In this document: positions 31,089 through 37,756 of the stretch, one piece after another
Layout: the number at the start of each line of letters is the position of its first letter
How positions within the stretch are numbered: the first letter of the stretch is position 1
Origin: CAZCSJ01 sp964501445
GTDB lineage: Bacteria; Patescibacteriota; Minisyncoccia; Sungbacterales; HO2-52-23
Assembly: GCA_964501445.1 (NCBI GenBank)
Contig: CAZCSJ010000006.1
Coordinates: 1 to 39,433 of the forward strand
Reading direction: 5' to 3'
Length of the DNA: 39,433 nucleotides
Program-made: the position numbers and the translations under genes
Notes under the pieces: generated by a model
Seen by the model: only the letters and a program-made list of their open reading frames with translations
The model's database searches: none
What the model was told of the DNA's origin: nothing

Positions 31089-31800
31089 AGTGCTCTGAAA
31101 ATTGTTTAATCCCATTAAGCAACGCCCTATGCTTTCCATAATTCGTACGCTTCGGCCCGACCATTGCAAAAAATCCTTCTGAGCCCTTTCTGTTTTTCCA
31201 TGTGGAGAGCACCACCGTACAATCCCGTCCTTCCCGCATTGGGTTCTCACCGCCAATAAAGATACGCTCCTCTTCGCTCTTGTCAAAGAAGCTGCGCACC
31301 GATTCATTAAACTCATCCATAAACCTACCAAACATCTTGAGTGTGCGTTCATTGCGAAATTCCGGCTCGTCAAAAATCTCCGAGAATCCGGCATCATAGA
31401 CCGCATCGTCGCCAAACCTGCCGACGGTCGTGAAGGTATTGGAAATGTGCGCCACTCGCTTGCCAAACTCTTTCAAAAAGTCCTCTTCATCATCCATCAA
31501 AAAAAGCTCTCGGAGCAGATGCGCTTCCTCGGCGCGCAAATCCGTCTCCTGAATCAGGTGGTCCACAAAAAACCGGTATCCTTTGTCGGTCGGCACACGG
31601 CCCGCAGAAGTATGCGGCTGTTCCAGATACCCCCAGCGGTCAAGACGGAGCATTTCATTTCGGATTGTCGCGGGTCCAAAATCAAACTCTTCACGCCTTT
31701 GAAGTTCTTTGGAGGCGACCGGCCGCGCGCTCCGGACATACTCCTCCACAATCGCCGAGAGAATTGATTTTTGCCGCTCGCCGAGCGGATGGGCTACCAT
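31081..31800 (-). CDS. hrcA: Heat-inducible transcription repressor HrcA (short form)
   Basis: 239 aa, versus about 340 in most bacteria. The winged helix-turn-helix (1-75) is intact: ERQKSILSAIVEEYVRSARPV, GPATIRNEMLRLDRWGYLEQ, HTSAGRVPTDKGYRFFVD. The GAF-like dimerisation part is shortened, but the closing FFAMVGPKRTNYGKHRALL motif is kept. It binds CIRCE upstream of its own gene and shuts the operon off until heat stress draws off its chaperone partner. Confidence 0.92.
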   Translation of the reverse strand: MVAHPLGERQKSILSAIVEEYVRSARPVASKELQRREEFDFGPATIRNEMLRLDRWGYLEQPHTSAGRVPTDKGYRFFVDHLIQETDLRAEEAHLLRELFLMDDEEDFLKEFGKRVAHISNTFTTVGRFGDDAVYDAGFSEIFDEPEFRNERTLKMFGRFMDEFNESVRSFFDKSEEERIFIGGENPMREGRDCTVVLSTWKNRKGSEGFFAMVGPKRTNYGKHRALLNGIKQFSEHYG

Positions 31801-31808
31801 AATAACCC

Positions 31809-31846
31809 ATTATAAGAATTTAGCACTCTCCTGTCAAGAGTGCTAA
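31809..31846 (-). promoter_or_regulatory. CIRCE operator overlapping a consensus promoter (hrcA operon)
   Basis: Perfect CIRCE, TTAGCACTC-N9-GAGTGCTAA at 31820-31846. On the minus strand TTGACA (31832-31837), a 17-nt spacer, and TATAAT (31809-31814), both exact consensus. The -35 lies inside the CIRCE loop and the right CIRCE arm fills the spacer, so bound HrcA would block RNA polymerase. Only 8 nt separate -10 and the hrcA ATG. Confidence 0.96.
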
Positions 31847-31901
31847 ACGAGTTCTTGACAGGCGGTGTATTCAACTTCGTTAACCGGTATGGATTTGGTT
31901 C

Positions 31902-32075
31902 TCATTCTTTGCCGAGCCGTTTAAAGACTTCGCCGTATTGTCTCGTAACTCGTTTAATTACCTTGTCTATGTTTCTTTTTTGTCCACTAGTGAGCAACTC
32001 GCCCGCTGCTTTAAGCACGTCCCTTTTTTGTATTATAAAATTTCGCCCAACCTTCGTAGCTAGTATTTTACCCAA
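31902..32075 (-). CDS. Small basic protein, TTG start (57 aa)
   Basis: 57 residues from TTG 32075: GKILATKVGRNFIIQKRDVL then KAAGELLTSGQKRNIDKVIK, ending EVFKRLGKE. Strongly basic and amphipathic helical. No ATG start exists in this frame, and the frame stays open upstream towards tRNA-Phe, so the start is uncertain. It may be a small nucleic-acid-binding protein. It lies between tRNA-Phe and the hrcA operon on the same strand. Confidence 0.45.
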   Translation of the reverse strand: MGKILATKVGRNFIIQKRDVLKAAGELLTSGQKRNIDKVIKRVTRQYGEVFKRLGKE

Positions 32076-32107
32076 TTTTATCTTATTAAAAACCGCTATC
32101 CTGATAG

Positions 32108-32178
32108 TGCCCTCGGCTGGGATTGAACCAGCTTCTCTTGCTTTTCGAACAAGCGCTCTACCGTTGAGCTACGAGGGC
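32108..32178 (-). tRNA. tRNA-Phe (anticodon GAA), unusual C33
   Basis: 71 nt, CCA not encoded, discriminator A. Acceptor GCCCTCG/CGAGGGC, D-arm GCTC-AACGGTA-GAGC, T-arm GCTGG-TTCAATC-CCAGC and a 4-nt variable loop fit canonical numbering exactly. The anticodon loop then reads TCGAAAA, anticodon GAA, which places C at position 33 where U is nearly invariant, and T31-G39 is a wobble pair. Sliding the loop to read UCG (Arg) restores U33 but breaks the stem. Confidence 0.85.
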
Positions 32179-32179
32179 A

Positions 32180-32540
32180 AGGCCTGCTACGACTTCGGCC
32201 CCGTTTGACGGGGCCATTGACGACTACGGGCACTACAATGGATTACTCCGAAGTGGCGATTGAATATTAGCTTAATTTGCGCACTCTGTCTAATAAAAAA
32301 TCCAGAAATAAAAAACATATTTATCGCACGGGAGGTCGCCAACTCCTCCATCTGTCATCTCCTTTCGGAGAAGCCCGCAGTAGCGGCTTTCTGCATTTCA
32401 CGCGATAAATAGACGAGGTGGGACGCCCAATCCCCACATACCTGCATCTCCGTAAGGAGACGGCCGGGGGGCGACTTTCCGGTCTTCTCTGCTCTTTATA
32501 TACTCTATATACTCTACACACGTTGTAAAGACCTTTTATC
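32180..32540. ncRNA. Structured non-coding region, candidate RNA (probably minus strand)
   Basis: About 360 bp without a credible gene but with many stems: a closing 10-bp stem (32318-32327 with 32402-32411), inside it ggagg/cctcc (32331-32335, 32345-32349), tctcc/ggaga (32358-32362, 32367-32371) and aagcc/ggctt (32371-32375, 32385-32389); outside it gtggg/cccac (32418-32422, 32433-32437) and tctcc/ggaga (32447-32451, 32456-32460). On the minus strand the closing stem is followed by a T-run and one loop becomes GAAA, and a TATATAAA box lies near 32500. This suggests an RNA of about 180 nt. I cannot assign it to a known class. Confidence 0.4.
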
Positions 32541-32565
32541 TCTACCCTCCCACAGTGAGATGTTA

Positions 32566-32574
32566 TGTTATACT
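32566..32574 (+). promoter_or_regulatory. Extended -10 of the cation exchanger gene
   Basis: TG-T-TATACT (TATACT at 32569-32574). The start near 32581 leaves a 24-nt leader before ATG 32605. This places the structured region upstream outside this transcript. Confidence 0.5.
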
Positions 32575-32604
32575 GAGAGTCAGGTATAACCGACTCGAAA
32601 ATCC

Positions 32605-33561
32605 ATGAATCTCGTAAACGAATTCCTCCTTCTTCTCCTCTTACTATTTGCAATCGGGCAGAGCGCATCGTGGGCAGTGCGCGCATCGGTGGCGCTCGCG
32701 CACCGCGCCGGGCTCTCGGAGTTCCTCACGAGCTTTCTTGTGGTCTCCTTTATTTCAATCCTTCCGGAAACATTCATCTCAATCATCTCGGCATTCCGGG
32801 GCGTGCCGGAAATCGGCCTTGGCACGCTTCTGGGCTCCAATGTGGCCGACCTCTCTTTTGTGTTTGGGGCGGTGGCGCTTTTGGCGCCCCATGCGCTGCG
32901 CGTGGAATCAAGCTTCATCAAAAACGATTACCTCTTCCTCGCGTTTCTCACGCTTCCGCTGCTCCTCGGATCCAACGGGCACTTCTCGCGCGCGGAGGGC
33001 ATCATCTTAATTCTTTCAAGCTTCCTTTTCCTCTGGGCGCTCGTGAAGTTTGACGGCGAGTCGCACCATCGCTTCCCCAAGAAACTCAACATCTCGCTCG
33101 CAAAAAATATCGCGATGCTCACGGTGAGCTTCCTCGTGATGGGAGCCGCCGCGCACTATGCCGTTCTCTATGCGGGACGCCTTGCGCAAGGTTTCTCCGT
33201 TACCCCTGCGCTCGTCGGCCTCCTTGTTGTCGCGCTCGGCACCTGCCTGCCCGAACTCCTTTTTTCCATTCGGGCGACTCACAAAAATCACGAAACACTC
33301 GCGTTTGGCGATGTGCTCGGAACGGTCATCATTGACATCACATTTGTCCTGGGCCTCATTGCAGTAATCCACCCCTTCTCCTTCAATCCCCGCCTCATTC
33401 TTGTAACCGGCTTTTTCATGCTGCTCTCTGGGCTCCTCGCGCTCTCGCTCCTCCGCTCGGGAAGAAAACTCACGAGGCCCGAAGGCGCGCTCCTTCTTGC
33501 CTTCTATGCCTTATTCGTTACCATTGAATTTATGCTAAGGAATTGGAATCCATTCGGCTGA
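32605..33561 (+). CDS. Sodium/calcium exchanger family (CaCA) membrane protein
   Basis: 318 aa, about ten transmembrane segments. Both alpha repeats are visible: alpha-1 SFISILPETFISI with GTLLGSNVADLSFV (about 48-88), and alpha-2 VALGTCLPELLFSI with GDVLGTVIIDITFVLG (about 211-252). The acidic Glu in each LPE motif binds the cation. Likely a calcium or sodium exchanger of the YrbG type; the ion is not certain. The stop overlaps the cysS start by 1 nt (TGATG), so the two are translationally coupled. Confidence 0.9.
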   Translation: MNLVNEFLLLLLLLFAIGQSASWAVRASVALAHRAGLSEFLTSFLVVSFISILPETFISIISAFRGVPEIGLGTLLGSNVADLSFVFGAVALLAPHALRVESSFIKNDYLFLAFLTLPLLLGSNGHFSRAEGIILILSSFLFLWALVKFDGESHHRFPKKLNISLAKNIAMLTVSFLVMGAAAHYAVLYAGRLAQGFSVTPALVGLLVVALGTCLPELLFSIRATHKNHETLAFGDVLGTVIIDITFVLGLIAVIHPFSFNPRLILVTGFFMLLSGLLALSLLRSGRKLTRPEGALLLAFYALFVTIEFMLRNWNPFG

Positions 33562-34961
33562 TGGAAAAAATTACACTCTACAATACGCTCGCGCGAAAAA
33601 AAGAGATTTTCAAACCCCTCCGAAAAGATTGGGTGGGGCTCTATACCTGCGGACCCACGGTGTATAACTTTGTCCACATCGGAAATTTACGCACCTATAT
33701 TTTTGAAGACGTGCTCCGCCGCACCCTTGAGTATGCGGGATATAAAGTGAAGCATGTGATGAATATTACGGATGTAGAGGATAAAATTATCCGCGACGCA
33801 AAAAAATCGGGGAAAACAATTTATGAATTTACGCGTCCGTTTGAAAAGGCATTTTTTGAGGATGTGAAAAAACTCAACACGGAGCACGCCTGGAAATATC
33901 CGCGCGCGACCGAGCACATGAAAGAAATGGTCGCCATTATCCGCACGCTTCTCAAAAAAGGAACTGCCTACAAAACCGATGGCTCCGTGTATTTTGATAT
34001 CTCAAAATTCAAACCCTATGGTCGCTTAAGCCACCTCAAACACCGCGAATTGAAAACAGGCGCGGGCGTACGCCCTGAGCAAAGTCGAAGAGTGGATGCG
34101 GACGAATATACAAAACACGATGTGCAGGATTTTGTGCTCTGGAAAGGGGCAAAACCCGACGAGCCCTCATGGAAAACTCCTTTTGGTAAAGGCCGCCCGG
34201 GCTGGCACATTGAGTGCTCGGCAATGTCTATGAAATACCTCGGGCAAACCTTTGATATCCATGCGGGCGGGGTTGATTTAATCTTCCCGCACCACGAAAA
34301 CGAAATCGCACAGTCAGAAGGGGCGACGGGAAAACCCTTTGTGCGGGCATTTGTGGAGGGCGAACATCTTTTGGTCAACGGAAAAAAAATGGCAAAATCG
34401 CTTGGCAATTTCTTCACACTCCGCGATATGGAAAAGAAAGGAGTGAACCCCCTCGCTTATCGCTATCTCGTCCTTACCTCACACTACCGCTCAAAACTCA
34501 ACTTTACATGGGAATCGCTCGCGGCTGCGGAGCAGGCGCTGGAACGGCTATACGAATTTGTGCGGGAAATAAATTCGCGGCAAGAGAAACAACGCGCTTC
34601 TGTACCGATCTTAGATCGGTACAGAAAGCAATTTGGAGTCGCGATCTTGAATGATATTGATACCCCGAAAGCCCTTGCCGTCATCTGGAATCTCATCCGC
34701 GACTATCACAAAAATCCCGCGCGATTTTCGCCCAAAGCACTCCTCGCACTCCTCTACGATTTTGACCGTGTGCTCGGATTGAAACTAAAAGAGGTGAAGG
34801 TAGCGCATATTCCTTCTTCAATCCTCGCACTCGCTGAAAAACGCGACAGCTACCGTATGGCCAAGGACTGGAAAAACGCAGACCGCATACGGCGAGAGAT
34901 CGAAAAGAAGGGCTATCTCATAAAAGACACGCCAAAGGGGTCGCTTGTGACGAAACACTAG
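33561..34961 (+). CDS. cysS: Cysteinyl-tRNA synthetase
   Basis: 466 aa, class I synthetase. Zinc ligands Cys30, Cys219, His244 and Glu248; HIGN at 39-42; KMAKS at 276-280 (variant of KMSKS); GGVDLIFPHHENE intact. Two repeat-derived insertions: PEQSRR (172-177, from 34073-34092) between GAGVR and VDADEY, and SVPILDRY (347-354, from 34601-34623) in the helical domain after the catalytic core. ATG 33561 is chosen because it matches the family start and overlaps the upstream stop. Confidence 0.95.
   Translation: MEKITLYNTLARKKEIFKPLRKDWVGLYTCGPTVYNFVHIGNLRTYIFEDVLRRTLEYAGYKVKHVMNITDVEDKIIRDAKKSGKTIYEFTRPFEKAFFEDVKKLNTEHAWKYPRATEHMKEMVAIIRTLLKKGTAYKTDGSVYFDISKFKPYGRLSHLKHRELKTGAGVRPEQSRRVDADEYTKHDVQDFVLWKGAKPDEPSWKTPFGKGRPGWHIECSAMSMKYLGQTFDIHAGGVDLIFPHHENEIAQSEGATGKPFVRAFVEGEHLLVNGKKMAKSLGNFFTLRDMEKKGVNPLAYRYLVLTSHYRSKLNFTWESLAAAEQALERLYEFVREINSRQEKQRASVPILDRYRKQFGVAILNDIDTPKALAVIWNLIRDYHKNPARFSPKALLALLYDFDRVLGLKLKEVKVAHIPSSILALAEKRDSYRMAKDWKNADRIRREIEKKGYLIKDTPKGSLVTKH
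34073..34092. repeat. cctgagc..gtcgaag repeat inside cysS
   Basis: ccctgagcaaagtcgaagag, in frame, encoding PEQSRR. Member of the cctgagcctgtcgaagg family (27877, 28536). Confidence 0.8.
34601..34623. repeat. Palindromic repeat 'gtaccgatct', copy 3, in frame inside cysS
   Basis: Arms tgtaccgatct / agatcggtaca around a central T, extended to 14 bp by ttc/gaa outside (34598-34626). Encodes SVPILDRY as in truB. Confidence 0.92.
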
Positions 34962-35017
34962 CCCTCCACATCTTTTCCCCTATTTCTATTTGCCGCCGGT
35001 TTCGCACTGCGCTAATC

Positions 35018-35052
35018 TAACTAATAACTGATAACTGGTAACTCATAACCCA
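35018..35052. repeat. Heptamer array (TAACTNN) upstream of dnaB
   Basis: Units taactaa, taactga, taactgg, taactca, then a degenerate taaccca. The array ends just before the dnaB GTG start. Confidence 0.85.
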
Positions 35053-35053
35053 C

Positions 35054-36415
35054 GTGGCTTTCGTCTCCACCGAAAAATCCATCACCGAGGTAAAAATGCC
35101 GCCTCAAAATATTGAGGCAGAAGTTTCTGCGCTCGGCTCGCTGATGCTTGACAAAGATGCGATTTTTAATGTCGCGGACGCGCTCTCGCCTCACGATTTC
35201 TACAAACCCGCACATCGGGAAATCTATGAAGCGATGCTTGATCTCTTTTCGCGCCATGAACCAATTGATGTCCTCTCGGTCACAAACCGCCTGCGCGAGA
35301 AAGAAAAATTGGAGGCAGTCGGCGGATCCGCATACCTCGCATCGCTCGTAAATTCCGTCCCCACCGCGAGCCACGTGCTCCACTACGCCTCAATTGTCAG
35401 AAAAAAGCGGGTGCTCCGCGACCTCATTGATGCCTCGCACAAAATCGCGCGTCTCGGGTATCAGGAAGCGGAAGACGTGGAGGCGCTCCTTGACGAAGCG
35501 GAGCAGAGGATTTTTGGCATTGCAAAGGACTCGCTCCGGCAGGAATTCATACACATCCGGCAGATTCTTGAAGAAACGCGGGAACGGATGGATAAAATCG
35601 CGCAGGGAGACGATGCGCTTCGCGGCATCTCTACGGGATTTCCCGATCTTGACCACTACCTCGGCGGATTCCAGCGCTCCGACCTCATTGTGCTCGCCGC
35701 GCGGCCAAGCTTGGGTAAAACTTCGCTCGCCCTCCAGATCGGAAAAAACATTGCGCTGGAGGAAAAAAGGGCAGTGGGCATTTTCAGCTTGGAAATGTCG
35801 CGCGAGCAATTGATTGAACGCCTGATCGCATCGGAGGCAGGAGTTGATCTCTGGCGTCTGCGCACGGGACGTTTTCAAAACGACCGTCATGTCATTGAGG
35901 AAGCAATAAAAAAACTTGAACATACTCCCCTTTTTATTGACGACTCCGCTTCTCCGAGCGTCATGGAACTCCGCGCAAAAGCGCGGCGGCTCCAGGCGCA
36001 CCACGACATCGGCCTCCTTATTATTGATTATCTCCAACTTATCCGGGGACGCGACCACATGGAATCCCGCGTGCAGGAGGTTTCGGAGATTTCGCGTTCG
36101 CTCAAGGCCCTCGCAAAAGAGCTCAATATCCCCGTGCTTGCCGTCTCCCAGCTCTCGCGCGGGGTTGAAATGCGCCATCCCGCAATTCCCAAACTTTCGG
36201 ATCTTCGCGAAAGCGGAAGTATCGAGCAAGATGCGGACGTCGTCATGTTCATCTACCGCGAAGATAAGGACAAACGCGATACGGATAAAAAAAACATTGC
36301 GGAAATCCATATTGAAAAACACCGCAACGGCCCCACCGGACGGCTTGAACTCTACTTCAACGATGAGACCACCTCATTTCGTTCAATTGCGAAGCACTAC
36401 GAAGAACCATTATAA
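35054..36415 (+). CDS. dnaB: Replicative DNA helicase DnaB
   Basis: 453 aa from GTG 35054; the ATG at 35096 (MPPQNIEAEVSALG) with GAGG 5 nt upstream is at least as likely and matches the family start. The N-terminal helical domain (about 16-115) is followed by a RecA-like motor: Walker A ARPSLGKTSLA, GIFSLEMSREQL, Walker B LLIIDYLQLI, and VLAVSQLSRGVE. It unwinds DNA as a hexamer at the fork. Followed by repeat element B and recR. Confidence 0.95.
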   Translation: MAFVSTEKSITEVKMPPQNIEAEVSALGSLMLDKDAIFNVADALSPHDFYKPAHREIYEAMLDLFSRHEPIDVLSVTNRLREKEKLEAVGGSAYLASLVNSVPTASHVLHYASIVRKKRVLRDLIDASHKIARLGYQEAEDVEALLDEAEQRIFGIAKDSLRQEFIHIRQILEETRERMDKIAQGDDALRGISTGFPDLDHYLGGFQRSDLIVLAARPSLGKTSLALQIGKNIALEEKRAVGIFSLEMSREQLIERLIASEAGVDLWRLRTGRFQNDRHVIEEAIKKLEHTPLFIDDSASPSVMELRAKARRLQAHHDIGLLIIDYLQLIRGRDHMESRVQEVSEISRSLKALAKELNIPVLAVSQLSRGVEMRHPAIPKLSDLRESGSIEQDADVVMFIYREDKDKRDTDKKNIAEIHIEKHRNGPTGRLELYFNDETTSFRSIAKHYEEPL

Positions 36416-36432
36416 CTAAACCCCCAAAACGA

Positions 36433-36562
36433 GGAACCTGTGTTTGAAAACGCTGGGAGCCGGAGCGGCCATGGTCCCCGACGGTACGTCGGGGGAGCGA
36501 CGGCGACCCGCGATGAGCTCCGACGCGGTGGGTCGGAGCGAAGTTTTTCAAACACAGGTTCC
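36433..36562. repeat. Nested inverted-repeat element B, between dnaB and recR
   Basis: 18-bp perfect terminal inverted repeats (36433-36450 and 36545-36562) enclose a 94-nt GC-rich core. The core has the hairpin ccccgac-ggtac-gtcgggg and a second hairpin ctccgac/gtcggag. Shared with element A: terminal TTTGAAAA-type sequence, a central hairpin built on ccga-GTAC-tcgg, and a gagcga-rich following segment. The terminal arms differ in sequence between A and B. A few codons upstream of recR are open but not part of it. Confidence 0.88.
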
Positions 36563-36572
36563 GAGTGAAAAA

Positions 36573-37193
36573 ATGTATCCCCCTCCTCTCCAACGCCTCA
36601 TTGACACCTTCATGCGCCTCCCGGGCATCGGGCCCAGACAAGCGGCCCGATTTGCGTTTTTTGTGCTCAAAGAGAGAAACGGGCTTTTGGACGACCTCGC
36701 GCGCTCGCTCAAAGAAGTCGGGGGAAGCGTGGCATTTTGCGCGCAGTGCTTCCGAACGATTGAAAACGCAAAGGGGGAGCGCTGCAGTTTTTGCGTGGAC
36801 AAAAAACGCGACTCACGCACGATTGCGATCGTGGAAAAAGAGTCGGATATGAAAAATCTTGAAGCAACGGGCGCGTTTCGCGGGCTCTACCATGTGCTCG
36901 GCGGCACCGTCTCCCCGCTTGACCAAGATTCGCCAAAACATCTCCATCTCACGCATCTGTATACACGCGCAGGGGGGCTTGTCAAAGACGGCACGTGCGA
37001 AGTGATCCTTGCGACCAACCCCACCACCGAAGGCGATATGACCGCGCTCTATATCACGCGGGTGCTGGAGCCGCTCCAGGAAAAATTTCCACAGCTCAAA
37101 ATTTCAAAGCTCGGCCGCGGGCTCTCCCTTGGCGCAGAACTTGAATTCACGGATGAAATCACCCTCAAAAACGCCCTTGAACACCGAATATAA
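36573..37193 (+). CDS. recR: Recombination mediator RecR
   Basis: 206 aa from ATG 36573 (YPPPLQRLIDTFMRLPGIGP). Helix-hairpin-helix (RLPGIGPRQAARFAF), a C4 zinc motif (CAQC...CSFC), a Toprim domain (IAIVEKESDMKNLEATGAFRG), and a C-terminal Walker-like segment. It loads RecA with RecF/RecO in gap repair. In-frame codons before 36573 are derived from element B and rejected. Confidence 0.93.
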   Translation: MYPPPLQRLIDTFMRLPGIGPRQAARFAFFVLKERNGLLDDLARSLKEVGGSVAFCAQCFRTIENAKGERCSFCVDKKRDSRTIAIVEKESDMKNLEATGAFRGLYHVLGGTVSPLDQDSPKHLHLTHLYTRAGGLVKDGTCEVILATNPTTEGDMTALYITRVLEPLQEKFPQLKISKLGRGLSLGAELEFTDEITLKNALEHRI

Positions 37194-37203
37194 GGCGTTC
37201 TAG

Positions 37204-37249
37204 CCTCACATTGCATATACTTGCTATAGCAAGTATATGCAATGTGAGG
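37204..37249. repeat. TTGCATATA palindrome family, copy 4
   Basis: 46-bp perfect palindrome (23+23). Outer cctcaca/tgtgagg and inner acttg/caagt differ from the other copies but pair exactly. It lies between convergent recR and rplU. Confidence 0.95.
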
Positions 37250-37328
37250 ATAATCGACGCTCACAAGAGAATCTGCGGGTATTCTACAAAAGATAATGAA
37301 ATCCCCGTTTTTTCTGGGATCTCATTCC

Positions 37329-37640
37329 TTACTTGCTGATTTTTGTAATTTCTACTTCGGTAAACGGCTGGCGGTGGCCTTTTTTCTTGCGGTAATGGGA
37401 TTTTGCGCGATACCGAAATACAATCACTTTTTGCGCTCTCCCCTGCGTTTTTACCTCGGCCTCCACTTTCGCGCCGGAGAGGTACGGCGTACCTATTTCC
37501 ATATTTTTCTCGTCAAACGTAAGAAGCACTTTATCAAACGAAATCTTCTCGCCTTCCTTTGCGGCGAGTTTTTCTACCTCTAATTTTTGCCCGGAGGTCA
37601 CAAGATACTGCTTCCCGCCGGTTTGGATTACTGCATGCAT
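37329..37640 (-). CDS. rplU: 50S ribosomal protein bL21
   Basis: 103 aa. MHAVIQTGGKQYLVTSGQKLEVEKL opens the family; TFDEKNMEIGTPYL, VIVFRYRAKSHYRKKKGHRQPFTEV closes it (long basic loop GHRQ typical). Normally beside rpmA, here separated by about 22 kb. Confidence 0.95.
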   Translation of the reverse strand: MHAVIQTGGKQYLVTSGQKLEVEKLAAKEGEKISFDKVLLTFDEKNMEIGTPYLSGAKVEAEVKTQGRAQKVIVFRYRAKSHYRKKKGHRQPFTEVEITKISK

Positions 37641-37686
37641 ATATGTGTGGAAAAGCGTAACAAAATAGGGCTAAAAATGCAAACTA

Positions 37687-37714
37687 TTGATTTTGTTTGA
37701 GATTGTGGTATTTT
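37687..37714 (+). promoter_or_regulatory. Promoter of the orphan gene at 37757
   Basis: TTGATT (37687-37692), a 16-nt spacer, TATTTT (37709-37714). Expected start near 37721 with a leader of about 35 nt. Confidence 0.5.
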
Positions 37715-37756
37715 GTATGGATGTTTCGCTCCTTGGGGCATAGATGACGGAGACAC

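Noticed and set aside
31089..31466. Long N-terminal extension of GrpE
   Set aside because: It is the antisense-frame shadow of hrcA; the family start at 31088 fits.
31840..32208. 122-codon plus-strand ORF
   Set aside because: It runs antisense through tRNA-Phe, CIRCE and the small basic ORF; composition is not protein-like.
32300..32500. RNase P RNA on the minus strand (ggaaagtc and gcagaaagccg look like conserved P4 pieces)
   Set aside because: The two pieces are only about 100 nt apart, and the central conserved block (ggtaagagc type) and a full P4 pairing are missing.
32180..32604. Metal riboswitch controlling the cation exchanger
   Set aside because: The exchanger has its own -10 box at 32569 downstream of the structured region, and no known riboswitch core was recognised.
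36444..36572. N-terminal extension of RecR
   Set aside because: These codons are the repeat element B; the RecR family start is at 36573.
4278..37249. CRISPR-like repeats
   Set aside because: Copies are single, kilobases apart and have no spacers; no cas genes. The RecB-like nuclease at 15923 is not next to any array.
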